A DNA stretch of 64,000 nucleotides from Gibbula magus (taxonomy: Eukaryota; Mollusca; Gastropoda; Trochida; Trochidae): positions 37,176,656 through 37,240,655 of the forward strand of contig OW388291.1 in NCBI GenBank assembly GCA_936450465.1. Direction: 5' to 3'. The notes below the pieces were generated by a model that was given only the letters and a program-made list of their open reading frames with translations, was not told the DNA's origin and searched no databases. Positions within the stretch are counted from its first letter, which is position 1. The number at the start of each line of letters is the position of its first letter. Below, piece after piece: positions 22,243 through 33,917 of the stretch. The position numbers were made by a program, and so were the translations under genes.

Positions 22243-24729
22243 CAGTGTTTCCGTTCTCCGGTATATGCCGGCTTTTGGCAGTTAAAAAACTACCAGGACC
22301 GGTAAATTCAGAGGCTGTCGGTCCCTGTGTCCGGTAAAAATAAAAGTCTTATTTGTCAAAATTATAAACTTAGTTTTGTTTCTAAAGCCAAAGGTGATAA
22401 CGCCTACAACATACACTCTAAAACACTGACAATGTACACTTACAACTCGCTTCGAAAACCAATTTTAGCATGCAACGCACATTGGTCAATACGATAATCA
22501 TTCGGAACCTCTTGGTGTTTAACCTCGAGGAGTACTCTCTTATTATGGCATTACGGAACACACGAAACATTGACGATTTTTTTCCGAATGTTTATCACCA
22601 CGTGGTTAACTAGTTAAATGGAGAGCAGAAAGCAGACAACGCTTTCCATTTTTTTAGAAGGTACGCCTAAACGGAAAGCTGTCAATGAAGATAGTGATAA
22701 AAACAACAGTAACGAAAATAATGATGACTCTTGTGCAAGTACTAGTGACAATTTAAAATCAAAACCAAGCAAAGTAAGAAAATTAAACTCTGATTGGATG
22801 TCTGAATTTCGATGGCCTCGATATGAAGAATCTAAAGGAGGAGTTCTCATGTACTGTAATATCTGTGAATTGGCTGGTAAAGTGAATGGCTTTACTAAAG
22901 GTTGTTGCAATTTGAAAAAATCGGCTCTTAAAGAGCATAGAGAGAGTGCAGCGCATCATCACGCCGTTACAACTACTTACCAACAAAATGCGATGTCTGC
23001 ACGTTTAAATGTCGCCAATCAGAAAACTGACGAAAAATTAACTGCAATGTTACGAACTGTGTTATTTATGGCCAAAGAAAATTTAGCTTCGGTTAAATTT
23101 GCTAGTTTGCTCGAAGTGCAAAAGGACAATGGATGTTCATCTTTAAATGGGGAAGTTTACAGTCACGCCGACTCAGTAGAAGAAATGGAGGAAGCTTTAT
23201 TCAAAAGTACTATTGAGGATTTGAAACAGAAAATTTCCCCAAGTCAGTTTGTTGGAATAATGATCGACGAAACGGTGAATGTGACAGTTGAAAAAAAACT
23301 TATTATGTTTGTGAGAATAGTGAATTCTGAAGGGGTGCCCAAAACGATATTTTTGGGAAATTACTCGGTTCATAGTGGAACGGCGACATGTGTAACTGAA
23401 ATGGTGAAAGAAGTCTTAAAGGAATTGGGCATCAAACTTGAAAACGTTATTGGTCTCGGATCGGACGGGGCAAGTGTAATGACTGGAAAGAAATCTGGAG
23501 TTGGTGTTCGACTCAAAACTGAAGGTTGTTTCTACATGATTCACGTGCACTGTATTGCACATCGCGTTGCGCTTGCTTCAGCAGATGCGGCGAAAGTGTC
23601 GAAAACGGTCGGGGAATATCGCCGAACTCTCAATGAAATTTACAAGTTGTACGAATATTCCGCCACGAGATATAATCGTCTGAGGGAATTGTCGAAAGTG
23701 TTAGACGATGCCGAATTTTCAAGTGTCAAACAGCCTTGCAGTGTGAGGTGGCTTTCTGTAGGGAATGCTGTTAAAAGCACTAAAAAGAACAGGCCAGTGT
23801 TAGTGATCGAAATCGAGGAAGAGGCTGCCGATCGGAAAAATAGTGTAGCAGTCAATATTCAGCGTAAAATCAAGACTTACTCTTTTATTGCAACAACGCA
23901 CATGCTCACTGATGTCCTACACTACATGGACAAACTTATTACAATTTTTCAGAAACAGAATCTGCAAGACGGACACTTCAGAGGTGTCAAGCTGACCTAT
24001 GCAGATGCGGCGTCTGTTCGTGCATTTCAAAACATGCGCACATGTTTCATCGAAGAACTTTGCAGTAATCTTCATGATCGATTTCCTGAAGAAAGTTTGC
24101 ACGTTATTTCATGCCTTGACAAAGTTTTGAATCCTGCTCGTTACCCACGTGAGGATATCGCCGGGTATGCCCGGGAATCCCTTGATCTATTAATAGACAA
24201 TTTCACGATTGGACATGAAGAAAATGACGTCACTGACACAATCATCAATGGCGAAAGAGCAAGGCGAGATTTTACTCCGTTCAAGAGTACAATGGTGGGT
24301 CTTGGAACTTCTTCCTTGGAAACAAGTTGTAGTGCAATTCTGAGTGAAAACTACTCAGAACTTTTTCCAGACTTTGCAGTTTTGGCCAAAATTGCAATGA
24401 CTATCCCGGTAAGCAGTGTCGCTGCTGAAAGAGGTTTCAGCTTACAGAATTCCATTCATACAGGTAGTCGCAACCGTTTGTCACAAGAACGCTTGAGTTC
24501 ATTGATGACAATCAACATGCACTCGACAGACACACACATCGCACGAGCGAGAGACATTTTCAGAAAGAAAAAAAGGAAGCTGTAAAAGGTAAATAAACTC
24601 GTTTTATTCATTTTTCATGCATTATGTCATTTCTTACATTTTGTGACTGGCAGATTTCGTACATGACCGGTAAATATCGGGATCGCCGGACACTGTGTCC
24701 GGCATGTAAAAAACCCAGCGGAAACACTG
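22243..24729 (+). mobile_element. Complete hAT transposon at the duplication junction
   Basis: A 2487-bp element with perfect 11-bp terminal inverted repeats CAGTGTTTCCG / CGGAAACACTG and subterminal CCGG-rich motifs at both ends (ACCGGTAAA, TGTGTCCGG). It encodes one intact transposase (22618-24585). The 8 bases on the left (AGACCTAG, 22235-22242) and on the right (TACATATC, 24730-24737) do not match, so it lacks the 8-bp target duplication expected of a hAT insertion. The right flank is instead the start of duplication copy 2. Confidence 0.93.
22618..24585 (+). CDS. hAT-family transposase (655 aa)
   Basis: DNA transposase that cuts and pastes its element by a DDE mechanism. An acidic/Ser/Asn-rich N-terminus is followed by a BED/TTF-type zinc finger (C80-x2-C83 with H107 and H113), expected to bind the element ends. 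The RNase H-like core shows MIDET (Asp217), GLGSDGASVM (Asp283), the insertion-domain C312-x2-H315 and R377-W378, all characteristic of hATs. The C-terminal dimerisation region reads VSSVAAERGFS with Glu604, the usual place of the catalytic Glu or close to it, then a basic tail. The protein resembles the KIAA1586/ZNF862-like hAT group. The ATG at 22618 is the natural start. There are no stops or frameshifts, so this copy could still be functional. Confidence 0.93.
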   Translation: MESRKQTTLSIFLEGTPKRKAVNEDSDKNNSNENNDDSCASTSDNLKSKPSKVRKLNSDWMSEFRWPRYEESKGGVLMYCNICELAGKVNGFTKGCCNLKKSALKEHRESAAHHHAVTTTYQQNAMSARLNVANQKTDEKLTAMLRTVLFMAKENLASVKFASLLEVQKDNGCSSLNGEVYSHADSVEEMEEALFKSTIEDLKQKISPSQFVGIMIDETVNVTVEKKLIMFVRIVNSEGVPKTIFLGNYSVHSGTATCVTEMVKEVLKELGIKLENVIGLGSDGASVMTGKKSGVGVRLKTEGCFYMIHVHCIAHRVALASADAAKVSKTVGEYRRTLNEIYKLYEYSATRYNRLRELSKVLDDAEFSSVKQPCSVRWLSVGNAVKSTKKNRPVLVIEIEEEAADRKNSVAVNIQRKIKTYSFIATTHMLTDVLHYMDKLITIFQKQNLQDGHFRGVKLTYADAASVRAFQNMRTCFIEELCSNLHDRFPEESLHVISCLDKVLNPARYPREDIAGYARESLDLLIDNFTIGHEENDVTDTIINGERARRDFTPFKSTMVGLGTSSLETSCSAILSENYSELFPDFAVLAKIAMTIPVSSVAAERGFSLQNSIHTGSRNRLSQERLSSLMTINMHSTDTHIARARDIFRKKKRKL

Positions 24730-27700
24730 TACATATCTTAATACAATGACTGAAAGAGCTCAAAGGGTAATTGTGTAACCTTTTTCATAAACATGAAAGA
24801 TGACCAAACGTGTGTAGCCAATTTAAATAATTTATAATTGTGTCTAGACCAATAATCTATTGATGCATGATATTCAGAAGTATGAGTATAACTCATCCCT
24901 ATTCTTTATAAGATATTGATGATTTTCCCCCGTGTCGTTAAACATCAAATATTATAGTGGATTTATTAATCCGTCTATTGTTTCTCGGCTTCAGATCTTC
25001 GGATAAAGACTCGCAATTTTATCTGTTGTAGAGAAATGTTCCATATGCAGCAAGGATTGGGTGCAATGTTCCATGATTCAACAGTTTGCATACTCGCAAA
25101 TCTTTCTCCCTTCCAGATGCGGTATTCTTGTGAGTAAGTCTCATTTGTTAAACCTCAAATCACATTATGGAGAGATGGGGTGAAAACTTATATACATGTA
25201 TTGTATTTATATTTCAAAATAGCAAGATTATTAGATCTTTTATTTGGTCTACTTAGATGAAACGGCCGCTTTCAATGAATAAACATTTTAATCGCACATG
25301 GAGATACATAGCAAATCTATATTTTGATTACACCGTTAGTTACACTGTTTTCATCACTTCACGTTCTTTTAAGGAAAAATGGGACGATGAAAGTGTTTAA
25401 TTTATTATAAAAGGTTATACAAAATAGTGTTACGTGAGAGGGTAAAAATCTCATTACACGACCTGATAACCCGTACCCTTAGAGTGTTTATCCGTATTCG
25501 AAGAAAATGGTGCGACGTATAAAGCGACCATTCCATCCTCATGCCATATTGGAAACTCTAATGAGTGTTCAGGTGTCGCTCCATCAGTCAGATTTTCCGT
25601 CGAGAGGACATTTTAATGTGAACACTTTCAAATGGCCGCTCGAAAGGAAATGGACTGGCATTGCTTAACCGAAAGATCTGTACGTGTTTAATAACTCTTT
25701 TTATTGATCCGAGAGTATTATTTAGTCATTTATATACCTTTTCGTGAGATAACTTTATTCCAGGAATAACGTTGTGCTACAGTGCCTTTAGTACAGCAGT
25801 TATTGCCAAGTTGAAAACAATAGCAGATTCAGTTTCAATACTGGTTCTATTGTGATATATTAGTTAGTATCAGATGAAGCCGATGGAAGTAGTCGCTAGT
25901 TTCCCAGGGTTATTGCAAATCTCTGTCATTCACAGGAGGGTTCATGATGAACTGGCAACATTTTCTTGATGAATGCATCAGTATTGATCAGAGTAGAGCG
26001 GAATGCAAAGTGCTAGGTTATATTCACTTAGCACCAAATAAACGTCAGGCACAGTAATGGATTGACCTTGTTCAGAACCCACCAGGAGCATGACAACTTT
26101 GTCTGAAGTAGAGAACCCTGTACAATAAGGTATGGGTGCAATGCTGCACTGTATTACAGCGTAGTGCCACCATGGTTCGCTAGTTCTAGCCGATGCTCAC
26201 AGGTTTCCCCCCAATACAAAGGTACATATCCAAATCGCGTTGCGAGCTTTCTCCCTGCAATAATGCCACCAGCTGTTATATAAGTGAAATACTTTTGAAG
26301 AGGCGTTAAACCAAAAATCACACCTTGTTCAGTACGAAATGAAATGACCTGCCACTACTCTCTACTAGTAATGACAAGTGCTCTCTCAGAAATTCAATGT
26401 CGGGCCAAATGTCAAGTTTATTTAACCGGAAAGGCTTTAATGTTGCATTAGTTTCTTGTGGAGTGGGTGCTTCTAGTTGGTCGGTAGGTCTGCATATAAA
26501 GTGCCACGTTATAAATTCCCCCTTTAACATCCCTTGGTAGGCTTATTGACTGTTTTACTTTATTTAAATTGAGGGACTGACAAGCAAGTCTTTACTTTAA
26601 AATATCCATTTCTTAATTTTTTGTGATTATCTGTTTTTGTTTTTGCGAATCGATATACCTACATGTATTTCAGCCAAGCAACAACGTTTTTTTTCGTTTT
26701 ATTTCGACAATAAATATAATTATATACTTATCATATAAATATAATATATTATTATAACAATTAAAATGACGATGACAACAATCTGATAAATTTGATTCCT
26801 ATCTAAAATGAGTATCTTGTAATGGGAGAAACCGACTATGAATGTCTGTAAACGCCACTGATATAAGTATCGATAATACTTACTGCTGCCATTAAGTCCC
26901 AGTCTCAAAATAACACATTGATTTTCACATGACTGCCTTCGATATTGCATGTTCCAAGCGTATAAAATGGTTAAATGCCAGCTTGGTCCATTCCTTGAAC
27001 ATGAAGGATGGAGCAAGTCTTTGAAGATTACATGTATAACTTGATATAACTTTGAGAACACTGAATTGAAAATCAAATTAATAAGCATAAACCTTGACAA
27101 AACAATTACTATCTTTTTGTTTATATTATACGTAACACTGCATCTAACATGAAACATAGTTGCGATAGTGTCAAACAAAAGTTAGCGATGTTAGATTGAA
27201 TTGAGAGAAGGTCACTTGGATAACTTGATCTCAATCCTTTTGGATAAATACAGTTAAACCAAACAAAGCTATTAGAGATTTTACAGGATTAAGCATGTCT
27301 TATTCCCGTGGTGAAGCAGCAACATAATACATATACTTAGTGTTTTAAAGAATGAACATTTGATCAGCTCTTTCTACATTGATTTAGAAACCATAGCAAC
27401 AGTTAATATTTATATTCACCACACAACCAAACAGTATGCATGTTTTTCAAGCAACACGAATCATCGTGAAATGAATATCATCCCTAAGAGAAAGGAGACT
27501 GTGCAGATACAGATCAGTATATTCATGTCTCTCTTGTCTAGACTTGTAACAGTAAAGGGTTTACATGACAATCACAGAAGTTGGTTTCAGACATTGAAAA
27601 CAATTATCTTTTGGTTGATAGTTACAGTTACATTGTAACATTTCATTACCGTCTTTTTCTTGACACCATGTCTCATGTAATGTCTGTGTTTAGCCAACAT

Positions 27701-30002
27701 GATTTGTTTCCTGAACATCTGATGAGTGCCTATACTATGGAACCAGACCAGTCTATTGATAATATAACATATCATATAGACATAAATATTATGACATTAA
27801 TGTGAGTTATAACTCTTCGAGATATTAATAATATAACATATCATATAAACAGAAATATAATTACATTAATGTGAGTTATAACTCTTCGAGATATCTTAGT
27901 AGCGAACGTACGTTATAGGTCGTTCCATTGTGATGACTCTAGGTTATGATGGCGGCACTACTTTAGCCAGTGTAACTTACTGAGAGTCAAGTTGCTTAAT
28001 GTGAGTCACAAGCTGATAAGATCTGCCATGTCATATATAAAACAATTCTTCGAACCTCCGTCACACAGAAGATGCGAGTGTGACGTTAACGATTGAAGGG
28101 TGATAAATGATTGCCACGTCAACCGAGTCAACTTTGCCCTTCGGAAGAATCAGAATTAGATCATTCTGCGTCACCATGGAAATCCTGTTCTTTGATGCGA
28201 CATTGTAAGTAGCGCGATAACACCAATCTCGCTAGTTGGAATATCTACATTCTGTTGTTATTGTATATTTGTACAACTGACATAAACATTATGAGAGACA
28301 AAAGAGATCAGTGTTAATGTAACCTCACAAATCCTTGTCATTTGTTATTAGTTTGTATGTTAATACATATGTTCCACTACTAACTATGGCGATCGGCAAA
28401 AGACGACTTTGAATGTACATGTACATGTACATGATGAGGATCTGATAAAGAAGTATACCTCATAATGTCACTCATCAGGGCAAAACGTTAGGGGTGTTGA
28501 AATCGCCTTATACAATTGTTTGTTTGAGTACGGATTGTCAATTAAGGCATTTATGAAACACGATAATCGCTTTTTTACTGAGTAATAAACTAAGCAAAAT
28601 ACCGTCTCATTCTCGCCTACCTTGCTAAGTTAAGGATATTAAAATCGATGATTTTTTAAAAGGCATGTTTTTTTCAGAAACTTTAACAGATCACATTACA
28701 AAATTTAATAAATCAGTTAAGTTGGCTTGTAGAGACATGTTGTAAGTTTGTTTATCTCTCGTTGATTAAAATATATTGTGTCCTTGTAGCTTCTGTTTCT
28801 TTTGCCTCAATATTATCGAAGCAGGCAGTGGCATGTGTTAATATTCACCTACAACTTTTACAACTTTGCAGACGACAAGGGGTGATATGAGCTCCAGAAA
28901 TCTAATATGGGGGATATTATCTAATGTTTACAGCCACTAAAAGTATTATTCAATTCATGTACTCAGCCCAGACATGTCTGGACGGCATATACAATATGCT
29001 TAAGCTGATTACCTCAAATTCCGAACTACATCATTACCGATAATAACACATTGAAGATTGTAATACTGTATGTCGTATACGAGGCAGTCTGTACCCTTCT
29101 TCGTCTGCAGTTATTTAATAATGTTACATTATTCTCTTCAAAATATCGTATGTTCGTTGCCTCAATTACATCGTCCATTACATCGTATGAGGCACACACC
29201 GGTGTGTGATAACCTTACAAACAATTAAGTTAAATACACAACGCCGAATTATATGTATTTGAAAAATTGCTACATACAAGGAACGTCCAAAAAGTAATTT
29301 GTTTTGGACAGGCTGGGATGTTTCTAAATGTTTTATATTTCACAAGTGATCCTTCGCAAACACACTCCTGTTTTATTCTTGAGTTACAGTCGCACATTTG
29401 TTGATATTGGTACCAGCAAACCAGTGATGGAAACGAATTGGCTGAACGAATGAACATACTTCTAATCATCTAAGTAATTTTGTCTGGAGTTCTTGCAAGA
29501 GAATGGTTTACTTGCAAAGTAATAAACAGACTGTGTCGCTTTATTGTCAAAGTTTGTTTTTCTCTTGTGAACAGTGTAAATGTCTTAGAAATAATTGAGA
29601 CACAGCGACGATATTGCAGACATTAATTATTTTCTTATAAACGACTTAAATATGTGGTTTGAAATTAGTCGTAATATAATTATATAGATACACACGCTTA
29701 AAGCTTTGATAAGCTGTAAGTTTTGTAACAGGAATCTTCTGCAAAAACGTCTGTGGCAACATGTAAAGTAAAGAAACGTTTTTAAAGAAGTTGTATGTTG
29801 CTTTTATCAATAAAGCCGGAGACTCAATTGAGCGCTCTCAGCTGATGGATCATTTATTATGTCCCCCGAATTTTTTTTCGGGAGACATAATGTTTTCGCC
29901 TCCGTCCGTTATTCCGTCATTCCGAAATGCTTTTATTTTCCGGGCCATATCTCAAAAAACGTTCAATATTTTTTCACGAAATTTGTATTTGCTTAGACCT
30001 AG
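24730..30002 (+). repeat. Tandem duplication, copy 2
   Basis: Homologous to 16324-22242 throughout. It begins directly after the hAT right end and continues past the homologous end point into the rest of element C, so copy 2 carries the ancestral right flank. It lacks the L1-like insert (empty site 27339-27359) and has a few small indels, for example near 25850 and 28420. No gene is recognised. Confidence 0.93.
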
Positions 30003-30285
30003 TGATAGAGTGGTGCCTTTTGCTACTTTGGCTATTCTGAATTTTTAATTTTTACTGGTTTCCATGGCAACAATTTCAACTAAGTGCATATTGGTGGTAG
30101 GGATGATTTCCGGCCTCTATATCAAAATCTATTGCTACTTTGGCTATTCTGAATTTTTTATTTCTCGTTATTAATGCAGTATTGAACTTAGTGCTTAGCA
30201 TAAGTGAAAAATAAGGGTAATATGACTAGGTTGGATTGAAAGTTGGAGCGGGGGACATCACAGTGCATCACATGCACATAATTTT
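29858..30285 (-). mobile_element. Tandem-core element C
   Basis: Reverse orientation. A strong end hairpin, TTATGTCCCCCGAA / TTCGGGAGACATAA (29858-29891), is followed by CCTCCGTCCGTTATTCCGTC, about one and a half 170-bp units, and the other end GAGCGGGGGACATCACAGTG (30246-30265). That same end closes the element at 54190-55090. It is the complete counterpart of element B. Confidence 0.75.
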
Positions 30286-30344
30286 AGTTCAAATATGGTT
30301 TACATGTGACCATACTAACTTTTAGTAAGTGTATTTATAGTTCT

Positions 30345-30640
30345 GTTAAAGCTTGTGTTAGACACAATAACTGTTTAACTAATTATTTAGACTGTCCAAT
30401 CGGTTTAAAACAAGGCGGTGTCCTCACTCCTCTATTCATGATTAAAATATGAATTAGCAAAACGTGGTAAATATGGTGTTCAGTGGTGTAACTGTTCTTG
30501 TGTCCGATACTATTCTTGGGTGGAACAATTAACTTTATGCTTTGCATCATTTTTTTTTATTATCAATATTTAGATACGACAACTATTGTTGTTTTCAGAA
30601 GGGGAGGTCGCCTAGCGAAAACTGAAAGTATTTTTTAAAT
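30345..30640 (+). pseudogene. Relic of a LINE reverse transcriptase
   Basis: Around 30385-30450 one frame reads LDCPIGLKQGGVLTPLFMI, the GxKQGxxxSP motif region of non-LTR RTs; a shifted frame then gives ELAKRGKYGVQ. Near 30590-30630 another frame reads VVFRRGGRLAKTEK, which resembles the region after the ADD box. The ADD box itself and the DNA between are deleted or scrambled. It is a short dead fragment unrelated in frame to its neighbours. Confidence 0.6.
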
Positions 30641-31265
30641 GATGAACAGATAACTTCTTTAAGTTGAGAAACTGTGTCGATAACCTTGCACTAGGTAAGT
30701 AAACGGTAAACTGGCTTTAAAGAAAGAAAACGTTGATCTCAGTAAAATTGGAATTATAGATCCGAATTTCTTTTTCAAAACATTACAGCCAATACATTTG
30801 TGAGCTAATATCATAAAATGAACCTGCCAGAACACTTCAGGTTCAAGTGACCAGTTTATCCTTGAAATGTCAACTAACAAGCACAAAATCATATGATGAC
30901 CAAACATTCCTCTGAACTTGAAACTTCAACTGGACTAGCCTAACATCCAGTGTTCAATGTGAAGTTGAAGCTTAAAACCAAATTCAAAGTCACTTGTTTC
31001 TCATGTGCATATGCATAAATGGGACTCATACAGGAATTTCGTGCAAACGTATTGATAAAGAGCGCGATACCAAACAAAATCACACGTTCCAATTTGTCAT
31101 TATATTGTAGACGTGACCTACTTTCACGAATCTATGCAACTGGAAGGGTGATGCAAAGGGAGATTACTCCAAGAGTTTTCTCCCATATGATGTCTTCAAA
31201 AGTGGAACGAAAATGTTGTGTTCAATAGTCAAATAACACTACTGGTGCCTTCCAAACAAGAGAAT
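30641..31265. other. No recognised feature
   Basis: It may contain further decayed LINE sequence after 30640, but nothing I can align by eye. Confidence 0.35.
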
Positions 31266-32452
31266 TAGTGAGCACAGCTCACTCATGATACCCCCGCTTT
31301 TAACATTGGTAAAAAAAGAAATGTTTGAAAATAGCAAAAGGGCATCAATGTTTAAACTTTTGTATGAACAGACCATTATATATAAGTATTATTAAAGCAG
31401 AGTAAGTATTACACTTGTAAGCATGTTTTAGAAGTAAAAGTCGAAAAATTTGAAAAATGTCATTAAATATGCAAATGAGGGTATGAAACATACAAATATG
31501 CAAATGAGGGTATGAAATATAAAAATGACAGATGTACACATCAGTGGTTTCGTAACATTTGAACAATTAGTGTCCGAGTTATGAGTGGAACAAAAAGTGT
31601 GAATGGCGAGGATGAAAAACGGAGAAAATTTGCATAAATTATGCAAATGAGGGTATGAAACATACAAAAGGCAGATGTACACATCATGGTGATTGTACAT
31701 ATCAAGTTTCTTAACATTTGGACAACTGCTTTCAGAGTTATGAGTGGAACAAAAAGTGTGAATGGTTAAGTCGAAAACGGAGAATATTTGCATAACTTAT
31801 GCAAATGAGGGTATGAAACATACAAAAGGCAGATGTACACATCGTGATGATTATATGTATCAAGTTACAAGACATTTGAACGATTACTATTTGAGTTATG
31901 AGTGGAACAAAAACTGAATGGCAAAGTCGAAAAACGGAGAAAATTTGCATAAATTATGCAAATTAGAGTACGAAACATACAAAAGGCAGATGTACACATC
32001 ATGGTGATTGTACATATCAAGTTTCGTAAAATTTGAGCAACTGGTTTCAGAGTTATGAGCGGAACAAAAAGTGTGAATGGTTATAAGTCGAAAACGGAGA
32101 AAATTTGCATAAATTATGCAAATGAGGGTATGAAACATACAAAAGGCAGATGTACACATCGTGATGATTATATGTATGAAGTTACAAGACATTTGAACAA
32201 TTAGTACTTGAGTTATGAGTGGAACAAAAACTGTTAATGGCAAAGTCGAAAAACGGAGAAAATTTGAACAAATTATGCAAATGAGGGTACGAAACGTACA
32301 AAAGGCAGATGTACACATCATGGTGATTGTACATATCAAGTTTCGTAAAATTTGAGCAACTGGTTTCAGAATTATGAGCGGAACAAAAACCGGACGGACG
32401 GACGTGCTGACTGCTATATACCCCCGACTACTTCGTAGCGGGGGTATAATTA
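31266..32452 (+). mobile_element. Tandem-core element D (about six ~158-bp units)
   Basis: The left end is a palindrome GTGAGCACAGCTCAC followed by TGATACCCCCGCTTTTAACATTGG. The body is about six units with a 156-161 bp period, each with ATTATGCAAATGAGGGTATG, GGCAGATGTACACATC and GAGTTATGAGTGGAACAAAA. The end is CGGACGGACGGACG, then a terminal hairpin TATACCCCCG-loop-CGGGGGTATAA (32416-32448). Long open frames on the minus strand here only reflect the repeat. Confidence 0.82.
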
Positions 32453-33917
32453 ATATTTAAAGAATACTGTTCTTTATGTACAGCTGCTGAACAAAAGTTT
32501 GTTACATTGCTATGTTTACATGACTTTGGAGACTTCAGACACAAATAACACGTTCATAAATGGTTGTATTGTAGCAATATTTGGTATCACATGAACGTTC
32601 ATTCAATAAAGAACATTAATCCCTTTTGTTTTTCTCAGTACCTTTATTTGATTTGGCATGGGTTCCTGGATACTACGACATGTATCTTTTTAGACAAAAT
32701 ACCCAAATTTATTTATCAACTTTCAAAGCTCCTGGCTTGAAACAGGCAGCTGTTTTACCAATAATGTCCCAGAGAGTCTAAATAGGGTTTATCTCTTGGA
32801 AATTCCTAGGCTATTTCAATTATGGTATGTTCCGGACAGCAAAAAATAAACAGTTACTCATGGAAAAATTAGCAGTGTTTTTATTTTGGTGAACTATTGT
32901 TTCTTTAAATTAGAAATACAAGACGAGAATCTGAGATTCCAGGTGCCATTTTCTGACCATATCCTCAAAAATGAGCTTTGGGGCCCAGGAACTCTATAAC
33001 GTAGGTAAAACGTAGGTAAAAAAAACCTACCCCCTATATAACAGAGTAAAGGACCAAGGGCAGCCATGTTGCCGATCTAAGGGTCGATTCAACATTAGGT
33101 CAAATGTTACCCTAAGTTTTGGTGACATTCACAAATGAACGCACATACTGATCAAATACACATTTCTCCGCAAATTATGGCCAACATATGTAACCCCTAC
33201 GATAAGTTAAATAGCTCTTCAAACTCGAAAATCGAACACCAAAACCTCTCCCTTGAACAACATGGCTGCCCGTGCTCCTTTACTCTATGTTATATAGGGG
33301 GTAGGTTTTTGTTATTACCTACGTTATAATTACGATATCGAGTTCCTGTGCTTTAGGGTGGGTGTTTTACAGTCGCCTCCGAACAATAACTTCGATATCT
33401 GTTACTTTTGAGACTCCTTATTTACATCGTACGACTATTACAAAAAGAAGTGAAAACAGATTTGTCGGCGAAAGGAACATGGTTCCAAATTGTTGTAGAT
33501 GTCTAGAGGTTAAGATGTGAATGATCCTAAAAGCAACCCTTTTCTACATAATATCCCTCGGAATGGTAGTTGAGAGATGTTCATGTACATTGATTTCGTA
33601 TCCATCGGTCTTCTCCGTGAGTTGTGCATAATGGTTTGCAGGATCTTCATGCATCCAAAACATCTTCTGTGGCATGAATATTTTAAATAATCCTGTTCAT
33701 ACCATGAGTTGAGGCCCTGCAATGTATATTTCGATTATTACTTTTGAAACCTATGTCCATCCACTGTGCCTGACGTTGACAATCCAGGTACTTTCACTAA
33801 AAGTTGATTTTCTTCGCCTAAACATATTCACATCATTTGTTGAAATAACCAGTTGTCTGAGACAAGTGTGCCAATGAAAGCAGATACATTATTCATTGAC
33901 AATATACATTCTCTAAC
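32453..33917. other. No gene; short inverted segment around 33001-33322
   Basis: At about 33001-33055 the plus strand reads GTAGGTAAAAAAAACCTACCCCCTATATAACAGAGTAAAGG, and near 33280-33322 the reverse complement recurs (TTTACTCTATGTTATATAGG, then GGGTAGGTTTTTG). This makes a ~320-bp foldback whose arms also share 'GCAGCCATG' / 'CATGGCTGC'. It is likely a small palindromic element. Otherwise nothing is recognised. Confidence 0.5.

Noticed and set aside
23640..24102. Minus-strand open frames within the hAT transposase region
   Set aside because: They are antisense shadows of the transposase gene, without any motif.
24730..30002. Assembly artefact (collapsed or duplicated haplotype) as the explanation for the tandem duplication
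   Set aside because: The copies differ by substitutions and a LINE insertion, and a complete hAT lies exactly between them. An artefact is not excluded without long reads, but the junction structure is biologically coherent.
31345..32339. Several minus-strand open frames of 70-147 codons
   Set aside because: They recur with the 158-bp tandem unit (repeated MFHTLICI-type words) and are by-products of the repeat.
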